From Chenopodium formosanum (taxonomy: Eukaryota; Streptophyta; Magnoliopsida; Caryophyllales; Amaranthaceae), in contig CM044876.1 in assembly GCA_024500155.1 (NCBI GenBank), positions 10,111,001-10,175,000 on the forward strand: a DNA stretch of 64,000 nucleotides, in the 5' to 3' direction. The translations under genes were made by a program, and so were the position numbers. The notes beneath the pieces are model-generated. The model ran no database searches and was not told the DNA's origin. It saw only the letters and a list, made by a program, of their open reading frames with translations. Below, one piece after another: positions 46,829 to 60,200 of this stretch (the first letter of the stretch is position 1; every line of letters starts with the position of its first letter).

Positions 46829-47568
46829 TCCACCAGCTTACACTATGCAGCAACATGAACAACCAGAACTTTACCATTCTTCTATATATACACACACATA
46901 CACAGGGAGATTAGTCATCATTTGGATATTATGAAGTAGATAGATAGTTCAGTATTTACCAATTCTGCGATATGATTCAACCAATAATAATGTTCATTTG
47001 CTGCAAATTAGAAATGCTGATAAATAAAAATAAAACCCGCTCTTGCCATCGCTGTTGTCTTGTACCCCAGCATGAACTGTATGCAAATCTTCTGTGGGGT
47101 TATCTCCCTTTTCCTTTTTGTAGACCAAAGATGATTGAATAGTGAATTAATTACTAAACTATTGGATAAGATGCTAATATGTTTGATTCTTGCACCATGG
47201 GTTGTCGGCATCCCCGTTTGATATCGAGATGATGCACATTATTTGTCTTTGTGTAAAGGCCGATTTGCATTGCTGTGGGATCCTTCGTTCATTCGATAAG
47301 GACTGATAAAGAGGAAAACAAATCTACTACTCCGTATACCAGATGAAATTGGAAATAAAGGATTCTTCTCAGATAGTGAGATGAATTGAAGTCAACAGAA
47401 AATTAGTGTTGGATTTCATAGAGCTCAGCTAAGAATTTGAAGATGGTATCATTAAAAATCAATTCTTTCTCGTGCTTAAATGTGATTTTGTATTATATAA
47501 TTAATAAAATTACTCGTAGTATGTATTGGTAAATATTGATTACTGATTAGCATCGTAGAGAAAGCTCA
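46829..47568. other. 3' flank of the pectate lyase-like gene
   Basis: Probable 3' UTR to about 47050 (AATAATAATG and AATAAAAATAAAA tracts), then AT-rich DNA without recognisable features up to the Helitron. Confidence 0.45.
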
Positions 47569-48440
47569 TCTATATTATTATTAAAACTCCAAGACAAGGA
47601 GTGTCGTTTTGCCATTTGTTCTTTTTTTTTTTGTTATTTCGCCACATCACTTTAAATTTTTGCCACGTCACTTTTGCTATTGTAGTTAAATATGCTTGAT
47701 TTAATTTACACCTTAGAATAATGATCAATTGAAATATTGATTTCAACTTTAAAGAAAGAGAAGATGTTACTTGCAAATCGATAGACTAGCCATTATTAGT
47801 AATTAGTTTTGTCATAATTGAATAATTAAAATGTTTTTAAATTGCTTTGACCCATTTAATTTGTAATATATGTAACTAATATGTATTCAATATATTTATC
47901 CCTATAAATTAACTATCCAAGGAAATGATACACTAAACATTCTAAACCTCTTGGAGAAACATTTTATTATTGGGTCAGTATTGTGTTAGGTGAGTATTTG
48001 TTTACTCTACCTTACAAGGCATGCAATGGATATATTTTGCATACTTAACTCATATTTTTTACACATTTAATAAATCACCCTAAATTAATTATGGCCTGAT
48101 GATGGTGTAATATGAAGGATTTGCTATAAGTAGCATTTTGGTTTGATGATTGCGTAATATGTAGGATTTGCTATATATTAATACGAGATTCCATTGGTTG
48201 ATTTTCTTTATATATAATTCACTCAAAAGTTAGTGCGTGTAATTTTTTTTATTATTCACTATTTATGCTCAGGGGTTGAATATTGGTTTGATGATTCATT
48301 TGTGCATCCAATTTGAAAATGATATAACATCTTTTTAAAAAAAAAAACGATATAATCATATAATGCATGTAATTATTTGTCATATAATTGAATATGAAGA
48401 AGAGAAACAAGCCCGGGGCATTGCCCGGGTCACTAACTAG
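47569..48440 (+). mobile_element. non-autonomous Helitron
   Basis: An 872-bp element. The 5' end is TCTATATTATTATTAAAACT, preceded by A. The 3' end is CTAACTAG, preceded by a GC-rich palindromic hairpin CCCGGGGCATTGCCCGGG at 48413-48430 and followed by T. TC...CTAG ends, a subterminal hairpin about ten bases from the end, and insertion between A and T without target duplication are the Helitron signature. No RepHel protein is encoded. Confidence 0.8.
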
Positions 48441-48840
48441 TTGTATTTTAGAAACAATTGAGAAAGATATTCATGATCATATATGTATGCTCGAAATTTA
48501 TTGACAAAAGAAGACTCATAAATACAGACCGAGATCGATCTAAGAGATTATAGGAGCCTAACAAAACAACTCCAAAAAGAAGTACGTAATCCTATAATCT
48601 TTCTCAAAACTAAACACCAATCAGAATTAACCTAGTACTACTCCCTTTTCGTATGTTAAATCAATTGTACATTTATTAATGATATTGACAACTAGCATTA
48701 ACAAATGATAAATTGCTACATGTCTTACAATCATATCATTTCATGTGAGTGACATAATTATATGAACTAAAGGCATGAAACTATTTTTAAAAATATTCCA
48801 AGTACATATAGGAGGGAAAAAAACCCTATAAAATACGAAA

Positions 48841-49367
48841 TATATTTTTATAAATTACCTCTTCGAAGTGATGTTCGATTAAATCAACCTTTGGAGTCGA
48901 TGGTTCCACTAAGCGCCTGTTCTCTTACGTTGAAATTCAGTTCAGTTCAGTTCACTTCAATTCAGCTCAATTCAGTTTAGTTCAGTTCAGTTCAGTTCAG
49001 TCCAGCTCCTAATTTCCTTCTCTTATAAAATATTCAGTTCAGTTCAGTTCGGTTCAGCTGAGTTCAGTCAATGAGAACAGGTCCTAAATTGGGAGCATCC
49101 AAGGTCAAGGCCAATAACATGACTGGTTAATGGATCACAAGTGATTCCGTCCCATTCACAATGGTCGATGTTATTATTCCATGACATTGTTTTCGCTCTA
49201 CTGGATGTGCACCCAACAACAGAGGCAAAAGGATCAATAGACAGAGTATTTGAGAAGCCAAGCAAGGCAGAACGCTCATTGCTACGACAAGTGGGATGAC
49301 AAGAAGTGACTAGAAGATTGAGGATAAGGCAGAGTTGGGTGATAACAATTCCTAAGATGTAATGCAT
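48841..49367 (-). pseudogene. relic of a leucine-rich-repeat receptor-like protein, broken by a MITE
   Basis: The ATG at 49367 opens a typical receptor-like protein start: hydrophobic signal peptide (about residues 1-23), then an LRR N-terminal cap with CRSNERSALLGF, MSWNNNIDHCEWDGITCD and VIGLDLGCSQ. The frame then runs into the MITE at 48913-49084 and stops at 49068. Across the MITE the same frame continues for only about eight codons (SGTIDSKG) to a TGA near 48888. No LRRs, transmembrane segment or kinase follow. So the gene was truncated as well as interrupted. Full-length family members are usually over 700 residues. Such proteins act as plasma-membrane receptors in defence or development. 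Confidence 0.75.
48913..49084. mobile_element. PIF/Harbinger-like MITE, copy 3, inside the receptor relic
   Basis: 172 bp with ends GCGCCTGTTCTC and, inverted, GGACCTGTTCTC, flanked by TAA on both sides (48910-48912 and 49085-49087). Filled with CAGTTCAGTT repeats and the GGAGCT/TTATAAAATATTCAG block shared with copy 2. Confidence 0.8.
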
Positions 49368-49399
49368 GGTTTCAAAAATAAAATGGAAAATTACCTAGA

Positions 49400-50185
49400 A
49401 CAATGAGGTTTATAATACTTTTGCACTTTGATTAATTTTGCCACAAAAAATAAATGGAATGATGGATATTTATAATCATATCAAAGTGAGATGAACTTAG
49501 TTGGAAGTTACAGTTCTATTATGTCAGTGTGACGGACCCATTATTCAAGTCTTCTAATCAACACGACAACACTAGTAAAGTGGAATTTTCCTTAAACGGA
49601 ATCCATAATTATGACTGTATGGCTAAAGGTCTATATCTAATTTCCTAAAAATAGCCTGAAAGAATTTAATTTACAGCTGTTCATTACAAATAGTAAATGT
49701 TAATAACGTTCAAAAACGAAGAATTATACAAGAAATTCATAGCTACAAAACTTGATTTGTACTAGGCTAGCATGTAATAAATCCATATTATAAATATTTG
49801 ATATCCTTGAGATGTGAGCATTTTCCTCTAAAAAGGAGTGGAGGAAATCATAGATGGTTCAATGAATTTTGTAAGGGAGTAAACAAAACAACCAAAATAG
49901 AGTAAGCATGCATGTCATTTTGTGTTTTGGCACTCCCCATAAGTTTGATACCTCCAACTTGTACTAATTCTTCTTCTTCTTCTTCTTCTTCTTCTTCTAC
50001 TTGAGAATTACGTAGTGGGATCTTCATGTGTATAGATATGTGAGGGGCCACCAACAACGGGAGGTCTCACTAGGACGTGCCTTTGAGTTGGCTCGTTAAC
50101 TGCCAAATTTTGCCGACATTGGCTAATTTAACCAATTTATGAAAATTTTAGCTACACTCATTATATGTGGTTAATTTTTTTTAAG
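49400..50185. other. intergenic DNA with a TTC microsatellite
   Basis: No gene. A (TTC)n run at 49969-49998 gives spurious Glu-rich frames on the minus strand. The part near 49400-49500 would have been the promoter of the receptor relic. Confidence 0.5.
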
Positions 50186-50302
50186 AGTAATTAAATGGAA
50201 TTATCTATTAATTAGTTCAACTTATAGTAATTAAATGGGTTTATCTATTAATTAGTTCAACTTATAGTAATTAAATGGGGTTATCTATTAATTAGTTCAA
50301 CT
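50186..50302. repeat. 40-bp tandem repeat, three copies
   Basis: Units beginning AGTAATTAAATGG and ending ATTAGTTCAACTTAT occur three times with period 40; differences are limited to the three bases after ATGG. Confidence 0.85.
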
Positions 50303-50751
50303 TGTTCACGTACACTAAAAAACATAGCCGATGATTCTATCACTCCTCTCTCATCTCCATTAGATTTTCATTAAAATTGGATGTGGAAATAGTCCAATGT
50401 TTTCGATAAATTTTGGCTTTTTTTTTGTTCCCGTAATAACTTTGTTTTTCTTCCTTAATATCTTATAATGTCTACCTTTGTAGCGTAGATGTTCGTTCGT
50501 CTTCCAATAGTGGAGATCGGATTCGGGTCTTGTGGTGAAATAGTTGATCGTTAGGATAGTTTTCATTCTCCTTTGAGAATTATATGTGTCATAGCTTATC
50601 AAAGAGTTTATATCTTTTGCATTATTGGAATCAATTTGATGATAAAGATTTGTGTGGGTTGTAAAAGTTATCAAAAATTCAAATATGTTAAGATAATTTG
50701 CATGGGAATCGTAATCACTGTTGTGAGAATATCTCTCTTCAAACTGATGTA

Positions 50752-51012
50752 CTTCCTTTGTTTCTTAATACTTGCAAGAGTTGCAACAAATCTCTTTTCA
50801 TGTTTGTCAAAGCACTATTTCAATCGTTAATATCTTCGATTACCAATATGTAAAAATTTGATATTATGAAAGTATATATTGAGACGAGTCTAACAAGATC
50901 TATCCCACGTAAATATATTTTGCCGACACTATAAATCACAAAAGTTAGTCAAAGTGAGATATGTGAGTAGTGTAAAAGTCAAACTACTGCAAGTTATTAA
51001 AAAAAAAGGTAG
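50752..51012. mobile_element. Stowaway-like MITE
   Basis: About 261 bp. The left end is CTTCCTTTGTTTCTTAATAC; the right end, inverted, begins CTACCTTTTTTTTTAATAAC, and both continue with CTTGCA. TA flanks at 50750-50751 and 51013-51014. Confidence 0.55.
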
Positions 51013-51014
51013 TA

Positions 51015-51900
51015 TATTAAATATTCCAACAATATGTGCAATAGTTTTAATGAAGGAAATTTTTGTATGATTAATCATCAACATATTTGAGACATTTTAT
51101 GCAAATGACATCATAATTGACCTACTAGTCAATTTGTCATCTAGTCGAATATTTGTCCAAACTCATTGAAATTTAATGCGGAAGTTGTTAACTCAAAATT
51201 TTCCTTTTAGAACACATATTAACATAATAGGACTTATCATACTTGAAAGCAAAACTATAACCTTTGTTTAATTTGCCTTGAACCATACTTATCTAGACAT
51301 TGTTATGTTTATCCATTTTCACTTACTCTTGGAAAATTAGTTATGATAACTTTAAATTACAGATTTACAGTTAACAATATAGATAAAGTATGGTGAGAAA
51401 AAATATATAAAATACATAAAATTAGGTTACGCTAAGATGTTATCTACTAACATATGGATACTACGAGTATAAATTAACGCAATCAATATTAGACACATTA
51501 ATTGTCGGATCATATTTTAGATAATGAATTATTTCCAAAATAAAAAATCTCTAAGAAACCTAGAGAGTTAGGGGCCAATGGACAATAGTTAAGTGTCTTG
51601 AAAAGGAATGATAATGGCGGCAAAAAAGCCATACTCCCTTCATTATTATTATTATTTTATTTTTTTTTCATTTCATCAATCCTTAAATTTAAATTTTATT
51701 TTTAATTTATTAATTCCCCTTTTTAGTCCAACAAATGTCACTTTCACCGCGTTTGTCCCCCTTAAAATTTTTAATTTTCTTTTCACCAAAACAATTTTCT
51801 CTTAATTCTAATTTTTATTTATAATAATTAATAATTTCTCCCAAAAAACCTTAAATTTTGATATTTTTATGCAATTATTAATAAATAGAAAAAACAACTA
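51015..51900. other. intergenic DNA upstream of the Raf-like kinase
   Basis: AT-rich, no gene or repeat recognised. Presumably contains the distal promoter of the kinase gene, but I see no clear TATA box. Confidence 0.4.
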
Positions 51901-51904
51901 TACA

Positions 51905-52678
51905 AAAAAGCCTTTTTCCTTTCTCCCTCCTCTTTCACTTTCTCTCTCTTCCCCCCCCCTCTCTCTCTGCCCCGGTGTTGATGCCGCCAAAATCTCGACA
52001 ATGTCGCCGTCCGATGACTTCATTTGATCATTTCAATCGTAAGCTACGCTTTTTTCCCTTTTTCTCTCTTTTTTTTCATCAATTTCATTTTTTTTTGATT
52101 AATGTTTTTTTTTCTCTTTTTTTAATTGGGTGATCTAATTCGAATTTCGAATTTCAAATTTCTGTTCAATTTCAGGTAAAGTACAAAAACAATTTCAATT
52201 TATGATCGGTTGAAATTTTGATTTCTCTCATGATTAGTGAGAGAGAGAGAGGTAGTAATTTTTGTTGATCTTGTTATGATTTTTAATTAATCGTTTGAAT
52301 TTGAGCGAATTTTGGATTTGATGATGATAAGAGAAATTGGGTATTTTTGTTTTGTAGTTATTATATATTGATTATTAGGTTTGATTTTAATGTTGTATAT
52401 AGATATTAAAATCTTTGAGTATACTTTTGTTACTAGGTGAATAATTGGTGGGTTGATTTCTGGGTAGCATATTATATATACTGGGGTAGTTGTTTATATA
52501 TATTTATCTATATATATATATATATATATATATAGTAGTATATAAATATTATTTATTGGATTGGTGAAAGAGGAAGCGAAAATTGGATTCGAGTATGAGG
52601 TTTTGAGGATTGAATTGGGTTGGTGTTGTGGAGTTTGAAGGGGGCAGTTGTTTAGTTGATCAATTTTTGGGTGTAGAT
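51905..52678 (+). promoter_or_regulatory. 5' leader region of the Raf-like kinase with upstream ATGs
   Basis: C/T-rich leader sequence begins near 51915, with CT runs up to 51967. A donor-like CGTAAGC at 52038 and acceptor-like TTTCAG near 52175 suggest a leader intron. A (TA)n tract lies at 52509-52534. The last upstream ATG opens a three-codon frame (52595-52606, Met-Arg-Phe-stop) that ends 72 bases before the main start. Confidence 0.45.
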
Positions 52679-55600
52679 ATGAGGGGAAATGTGCATGTAC
52701 CCTTGGATCAAGGGTTTGAAAATGAGTCTACTATAGGTGTTGCGAATAGCAGATTACGAGGGGGAAATACTGTAAATACTAGTAATTATGTGTCTGTACA
52801 GACGGGAGAGGAATTCTCTTCTGAGTTTATTCGTGATCGTTTAACTCCGAAGGTGGTTCCTCCTGGGTTACCGATGGTTCAGAATCAAGAGATAAGGGAT
52901 GGATTTAACAATGAGCATGATCGTCAAATGGGTTATGAAGATCTTGCTAGAATTCTTGGAATTCGTAGAGTGGATTCTGAATGTAGTTCTGAGGTGTCTG
53001 AGTTTGCCTCTGCTCAAGGGTGTCCTCAAGAGGTTGATCATTGGACTCGTGCTGAAAGAAGATGTCACATAGATGACAGTGCTAGTGGCCAAGGGGTATG
53101 GGAGGACACTGGTGTTTTGAATTTTGATCAAGGTAATCTTGGAGCAAGAGTACCACCCATTACTATTCCTCACTCTCCTTGTTCATACAACCCTAACGAT
53201 GTAGGGTCCTCTGATGGCTCTCAACCTGGCAAATTGAGGATTCTCTGCAGTTTTGGTGGTAAAATTTTGCCCAGGCCAGTTGATGGGAAACTTAGATATG
53301 TAGGGGGAGAGACACGCATGATTTCTATTAAGAAGAATATCTCATGGGAAGAACTTATAAATAAGACTTCTGGCATATGCAATCAACCACATAGTATCAA
53401 ATACCAGCTACCAGGTGAAGATCTTGATGCACTTATATCAGTGTCTTCCAATGAGGATCTCCAAAATATGATGGAGGAATATCAGGGGATTGAAAGGTCT
53501 TGTGGATCTCAAAGACTTCGAATTTTTCTGATCCCTGCAAGTGAAACTGAAATTCGCAGTTCAGGCACTTTACCGCAGGCCAGTCCTGATTATGAATATG
53601 TTGTTGCTGTCAATGGTATAGTGGATTGTAGCCCCCGGAAAGCTTCTGGTGAGCAACTAATCATTGAATCAAACAAATCAGGTGCTACATTAGACCGTAT
53701 TCCGAGTTTTTGTGGTGATTCACCTTCATCTGTTCATCGTGTGGAAATCAAGGATGGTTCTACCTCCTCACAAGGGGCACATGTTACAAAGGATTTCTTC
53801 AACAGTACCAGGTCACCTGTTCAGTCTCCTTCTACCAGACCAGCTCAGCCTGGTAACGCGAAGAGTGGTGGCGTGCAATGGTATGAGGATAGCTTATGGA
53901 AACACAGTGGCGAAAGCAATAGTTCATTTGTTCAAACCCAACTACCATCTGATAGTGTATCTGGCAAACCAAGTGTTCCTGGACAAAATATTATTCCTGA
54001 AGCACAATTGAGAAGCGGAGATTTTATCATTCCTGTAACTGATGGTAACCAGAATCATAATGGCGGTCAACCATCTCTGGCTTCAGGAAGAGCTGCTCAT
54101 CATGAGAGGTATATGTCACAAGTTGATTCTAGAGCCTTCATGCTGGGATCAGCTGACTCAATGGACTCTTATCATGGTATGATTCATGCATATTCAGATT
54201 CCCAGCTGCAACAGTATGGGGAGAAGTCCTCATATTGTTCGCAAGAGGGAATAAGCCCATCTTCTTCATTGCACTTTGCTAATCCTGCAACATCATCCCA
54301 AGCATTTTCTTCTCCCCTTCAAGAAAAGGTCTTACCATTGCAAGAGGATGTCCATAATGTCAAGCCTGAAGTACAGAATCAGCTGATGGATCTGGAACCT
54401 ACTGAGTCCCGTAAAAGAGATGATCTCCCAATTCCACATTATTCAAAGCCTCTGGTCTGCAATCCATATATTGAAGGCACTAGCAATATTGTAAATGATA
54501 AGTACCATATGGGCGCTGAAGATCAAGGTATTCAGAATCCACTTATGCAGAATCCTTATAATTCTAATCCTCTAGGTCTCCAGATGACAAACAGGGTTTT
54601 AAGCTCTGAAACCCAGTTTCACCAGGGTACAACTGATCAAAATGTGTTCCTTAGTAACCCTGTGGAGAACAAGCTGGTGAATGGTAGCTGTTTTCATATT
54701 AGTGCTGATGCACAAGTGCCTCAAGTACACCATCAAGTGCCAATGTCCACCTGTGATGCAATTACAGCATCAGAGGGTATTCCCAAGCGCCAGCCTGATT
54801 GTCAACCGGAAAGCACTTCATCTGTTATTGTCAATATCCATGAAGATGGCGAGGCTAATCATAGTAATTTTACCGGAGAATTTACTGGTGAAGCTCTAGG
54901 GAGATCTTCGAGCACTATACTGCAGTCTTATGGTCATAATCAAGAGATTGATCTGCTTTCTGGTTTGTCAGATGATTCGTTTTTGTGTCTTGGAAATAAG
55001 GCTGTTGCATCCCCATCTGCAGTTCGTAATGTTGACTTTCAATTTGACATGAATTCAACAAAAGTGGCTGCTTATGGAGGGGAGAATGTTTTCCAGCCTG
55101 ACAATAGCCATCCAACTGAGAGGTTTGAGAAGCTGGAACACCGTAATGGCAATGGCGTGAAATTGTCTTATGACATTGGTCGAGTAGAACCCTTGAATAT
55201 GCATAAGCAAAATCACCTTGAGCCTCTGGTTGTTATTGGAGATGCTTGCAATTATATGCCCAAAGAAGTTGCTTTTCCCTCTGTACCTCCTCCTGCAGTG
55301 GATGTTTTCTCTAATGTTAGCTCAGAAGAGCCAAGTATGGTGGATGGAGATGGCATTGGCACAGAACATAACTCTGAGGTACCAAATCGTTATACAGTTT
55401 GTCATATCTAATTATCCTTATTTATTTATTTTTTTATTTTTTTTTTTAACTGGAGTTGACTGAAATATTTGCATACCTAGGATTCTAAAACTGCTGGCTT
55501 ACATAAGGATGACTCTGTCATTGATGCTGTGATGGCTGAAATAGAAGCTGGGCTCTACGGATTGCAGGTGTTCTATTTTTGTCTTGCCTTGACTTATTAT

Positions 55601-57171
55601 GTTCTTGTTGAGGTTTACTTTTGTAATAAGATATTGGGCTTGTTTGGTAAATGGCTTTTCATTGGCTTTTTGGTTGGCTTTTGGCTTTTTCATTTGGTCA
55701 AACATCCAAAATTTGTGTTTGGTAAATGGCTTTTTCAGCCAGCTGAAAAGCTAGCTTTTAAGCCAAAATGAAAAAGCTACTTGGAGTAGCTTTTGGCTTT
55801 TGGCTTTTGGCTACCTAAGTTACTAATAACATCAAACAGCCAATTTTACCAAACATGTTTTTAGACTAATAAAAAGTCAAACAGCCAACAAAAAAGCCAA
55901 TACAAACAGCCAGTCAAACCAGCCAATCAAACCAGCCGACAGCCAACAGCCAATTGCCAAACAAGGCCATTGTTTGGAAGCCATTCCCTCTTGGTTTGAA
56001 TATCACATGAACTTGCTTGCTCATTTTATATATTCATCCTGTTTTGGTTTTTGCTTAGTGTTGCTGTACTACTACACTTTCTTTTTAACTACATATATAC
56101 TGGGTAAAAGTTACTGAATGCATGCAAGTAGTTCTGCCTCTTTTGTAAACTGTTTGATTGATAGATTATAGTTGATACACAGATCATTAAGAATGCTGAT
56201 CTTGAAGAATTGAGAGAATTAGGATCTGGTACTTATGGGACTGTTTATCATGGAAAATGGAGAGGATCAGATGTTGCTATCAAGAGAATTAAAAAGAGTT
56301 GCTTTTCAGGAAGATCATCTGAGCAAGAGCGGTTGGTAAGTTTATTTGTAATAAACTCAACTTTTATTCACAATAAATATGTTAGGGAAGGCAATAAAAT
56401 GCAAGGGAATATTTTGGTACAAATTCTATTAACGTAGACATTATAGTGTTTTGTGGCTGTAACTAATATGTATGAATCGTTCATTTTCATTTTTGTCAGA
56501 CCAGGGACTTTTGGAGAGAAGCACAAATACTTTCAAAACTTCATCATCCAAATGTAGTTGCATTCTATGGGGTAGTTCCTGATGGCGCTGGAGGTACCTT
56601 GGCAACTGTGACAGAGTTCATGGTAAATGGTTCACTCAGGAATGTCCTAGTCAAGAAGGACCGGTAATTTCTGAATTCAATTGCTGTGCTCCAATTATAC
56701 ACATATAAATACAATACTTGTAACATGACTCCCTCTCTCTGTTTCTCTTTTTATTTTATTGTATTTTATTTTTTTGGTGTTCGGAAACCTGGTTGACAGA
56801 TCTCTTGATCGTCGGAGAAAACTCATTATTGCCATGGATGCAGCTTTTGGGATGGAATACCTGCATTCAAAAAATATTGTTCATTTTGATCTAAAATGTG
56901 ACAATTTGCTTGTGAACATGAGGGACCCACAACGACCTATTTGTAAGGTACACAGTCTGCACTATGTATATGATCTGTTTTATATCAAAAAAATATAGCT
57001 GTTTCAAGTATTGCTGTTAGTAGAGCACATTACAGAATACACTGAGCATGTTTCTGAATAATTGAGTTGTATGAACTTTCAAATGAAATCAATTTTTTTG
57101 TTAACCTTGGATATTGGAAAGGAGAGCCTTTATCTAATGTATTTTAAATTTGACTAATTATGTTATTTTAA

Positions 57172-57223
<52 letters not shown>

Positions 57224-60200
57224 GGCTATGGTTATTCTTAAGGGAGAACTTTTTTTATGTGGATGTTAGCGGGAAGCATTTATACTAACTATAAAACAGA
57301 GGCTAGGACTGGTTAATTCATCAAGACCTTGTAAAAATGAACCTATCCAAATAACCTAACACATACCTAACCGTATCTGAAACTTGAATTGTAACTGTTC
57401 AACTCCAATTATTATTATCGTTGAAATTGTTTAATTTCCTCCGTTCCTTAATCTTCTACCTACTTGGCTTTTGGATAGTCTCCAATGTGCATTTTTTACT
57501 ATAAATATCTTAAACTATGTTCTTATGAAAATTTTGAAAAGTATATATCTTGAAATTTTAATCTAAGACAAATCTTATAAGATCTCACACGCTATTTTTT
57601 TTTTTCTTGTATAGAAGTAATGTGATACGGTCATTTAAAAAAAAAAGTTTTTGATTACATGGGTAGTAAGTAGGTAGAACATTCAGGAATGGAGTGTAGA
57701 TTCGTTAGCTACACTACTTGAACTGACTTGACTCATTAGGAAAAACGGACTTGACCAAAACGGACATTGGAACATGAACTTAACCCGAATTGAGCAATCA
57801 GCAATTCAAATTTAACCTCAATTTTACTTTACATTTGCTTGCTTTGCAAAGCTAATGGTGAGTCATGTTCACATGCTTATCTTAATTGTCATTTGATAAT
57901 TGATATTGTTATTTTTGGAGAAGATTTTGACGGTGTATGATGAGGCTTGGGTAAATTCTAATGTATAGGAATGGTAATACGTTTTGCGGATTTGGTGGAT
58001 AGGAGAAGAAGTTGCTTGGGTTAATACTGTGGTGGCTATTTTGTGGAGCATCTGGCTATAGTGGAATTAATGAAAATTTGATGGCAGTGTTGTGGGATAA
58101 ACACATTGTTAGCTTCTTTATGGGCTAAGGCAGCTGGATTTTTGGGTGTGTTTTTTAGGGGAGATACCAAAATGGCTAATCTGTAGTTTTTGTCCTTTTA
58201 CGATCTAAGGATACCTTGTCTTCTTAATGTGCTTTAGTTTTTGCATTATTAATAAATAATTTTTTTTTTTAAAAACCCTCTCTTCTCTGCTCTCTCACCC
58301 TCCCTCTCGTCTGCATTTGTGATTGGTGGTTAAAAGTGTCTATACAAGGTCAAGTGTCGGGTATTGATCCATACCTGTACGCTTTCTATTTTATGTCGAC
58401 ATAGGTGTGGCGGCAAATATGCCAAGTGGCAGTGACATAAATTGTTGGTGAACATATTATGTTTGGTTGCAGACGCCAAACGATTAATTGCTAACACGAC
58501 AACACCATGTCTTTCAGAAAAAGGAAGTGAAAGAAAGGGATAAATGAGGAGAGTGTAATTTTTCTGTGCTCTATAAGGCCTGCATGTGAAGCATTTTTAA
58601 TATATATCACCTTGGAGCGCATTTTTATCTGAAATGATGTCACTGCTAAAACAATATATATACTAATGGTTCTGGTTTAGAAACATGTTCATATTCACAA
58701 TGTTGGTAGGTTGGAATGACCCGCATAATAAATCTGTATACAAACAACCTTGTGCACACAGCATCCAAAGATTGATCATGATCATACAAAGTAAAGACAA
58801 CTATTCGATGAACAAAGTTTCAATCAAAAGATGGTGGGTGGGGGATTCAGGGGAGTTGTTTTTAATGTGTAGAATCTGACTTTTTTGGTGTTGGGAATAT
58901 TGGATAGTCCCTGAATGTTACTCCATTAATTTTCTTTGGAAATTCCAACTGTGTACTAATTAACAATTCTGTAGGTTGGGGATTTTGGATTGTCAAGGAT
59001 CAAGCGTAATACATTGGTTTCTGGTGGTGTTCGGGGAACACTTCCATGGATGGCACCAGAATTGTTGAATGGCAGCAGCACCAAGGTTTCTGAGAAGGTT
59101 TGAGGAACACTTTTTTTTTTCCCTTCCTGTAATTTCTGTAATTCAAGCTAAATTGATGAGAATATTATGGGCATTGGCAGGTTGATGTCTTCTCCTTTGG
59201 CATTGCAATGTGGGAGATCTTGACTGGCGAGGAGCCCTATGCAAACATGCACTGTGGTGCAATCATAGGTAAACAATTTCTGGCTAGAGATTAATATTAA
59301 TTAATTTCTGATTCAGTTTTCATGTATTTACACCATTTTAGGGCTGAATTCCAAGTCTTATCAGTTCAAAGTTTTCTATAACTTTATTACATATGAAAAG
59401 AACTGGAGTACACCTAGAACTAACCTATGAAAAGGCTTATTTTCCTTTGGAGATCTCCTCATATGTATTTATATGGACATTTTGTCCCTTGATTAATGCA
59501 CTTGTTTGAATTCCCCACTCAATAAAGAAATAAAAAAAAAGTTCAATTTTTTTTTTTCCTTTTCATTTTAGCAGATGTGGCTACCTGATGTACATTATGA
59601 CTAAGTGGGGGCATCAAGTGCACTAATAAGTTTGTCTGTGTCTTATTACTTCCATCCTCGTATCAGCAAAACCAAACCTTTGTAACGTCCCTGGCTTCTT
59701 CTAGCCTCATTTGTTTAAGGCATATATCTGTCTATACCTAATGACTTAGTGTCCAAATTGCTATTAAAGCATCTTCATTTCCTATGCATGCTCATTGCGG
59801 AGAGCTATTGGCAATCTGCCTCAAAAGAGAGGTCCTGCATTGCTTTGAAGGCAGCATGCCTTTTGTCATTCAGTTATTGTGGAGCTAGATTAAGTCATTT
59901 CTTGAAATTGGTTTAAGTTTTAATAGTAATTGATTATAATAATTATATAATAAATATTAAAATTTAATAATAATATAATAATTATTTAAATGACTTTAGG
60001 AAATTGAATTAACTGGCTTGGGGTGTTCAAACTAGAAATTGCAACATCATGGGGTGGGGCGAAGAAAATAGGAAACCTATATAGAGGATAAATGAGATAA
60101 CTTCTTTTGATGTTTGAAAAGTGTGCCTAATGTTATCAAATAGATTATTAGTTATTTCATTGCCTAGATGCTACTTCTTCATTCCACTTCATATGTTACT

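Noticed and set aside
52610..52678. Start of the Raf-like kinase at 52610
   Set aside because: The codon there is TTG, not ATG. The first in-frame ATG is at 52679, so the 23 extra residues were dropped.
53712..55463. Other-frame ORFs within exon 1 of the Raf-like kinase
   Set aside because: Overlapping frames of a long coding exon without domains of their own.
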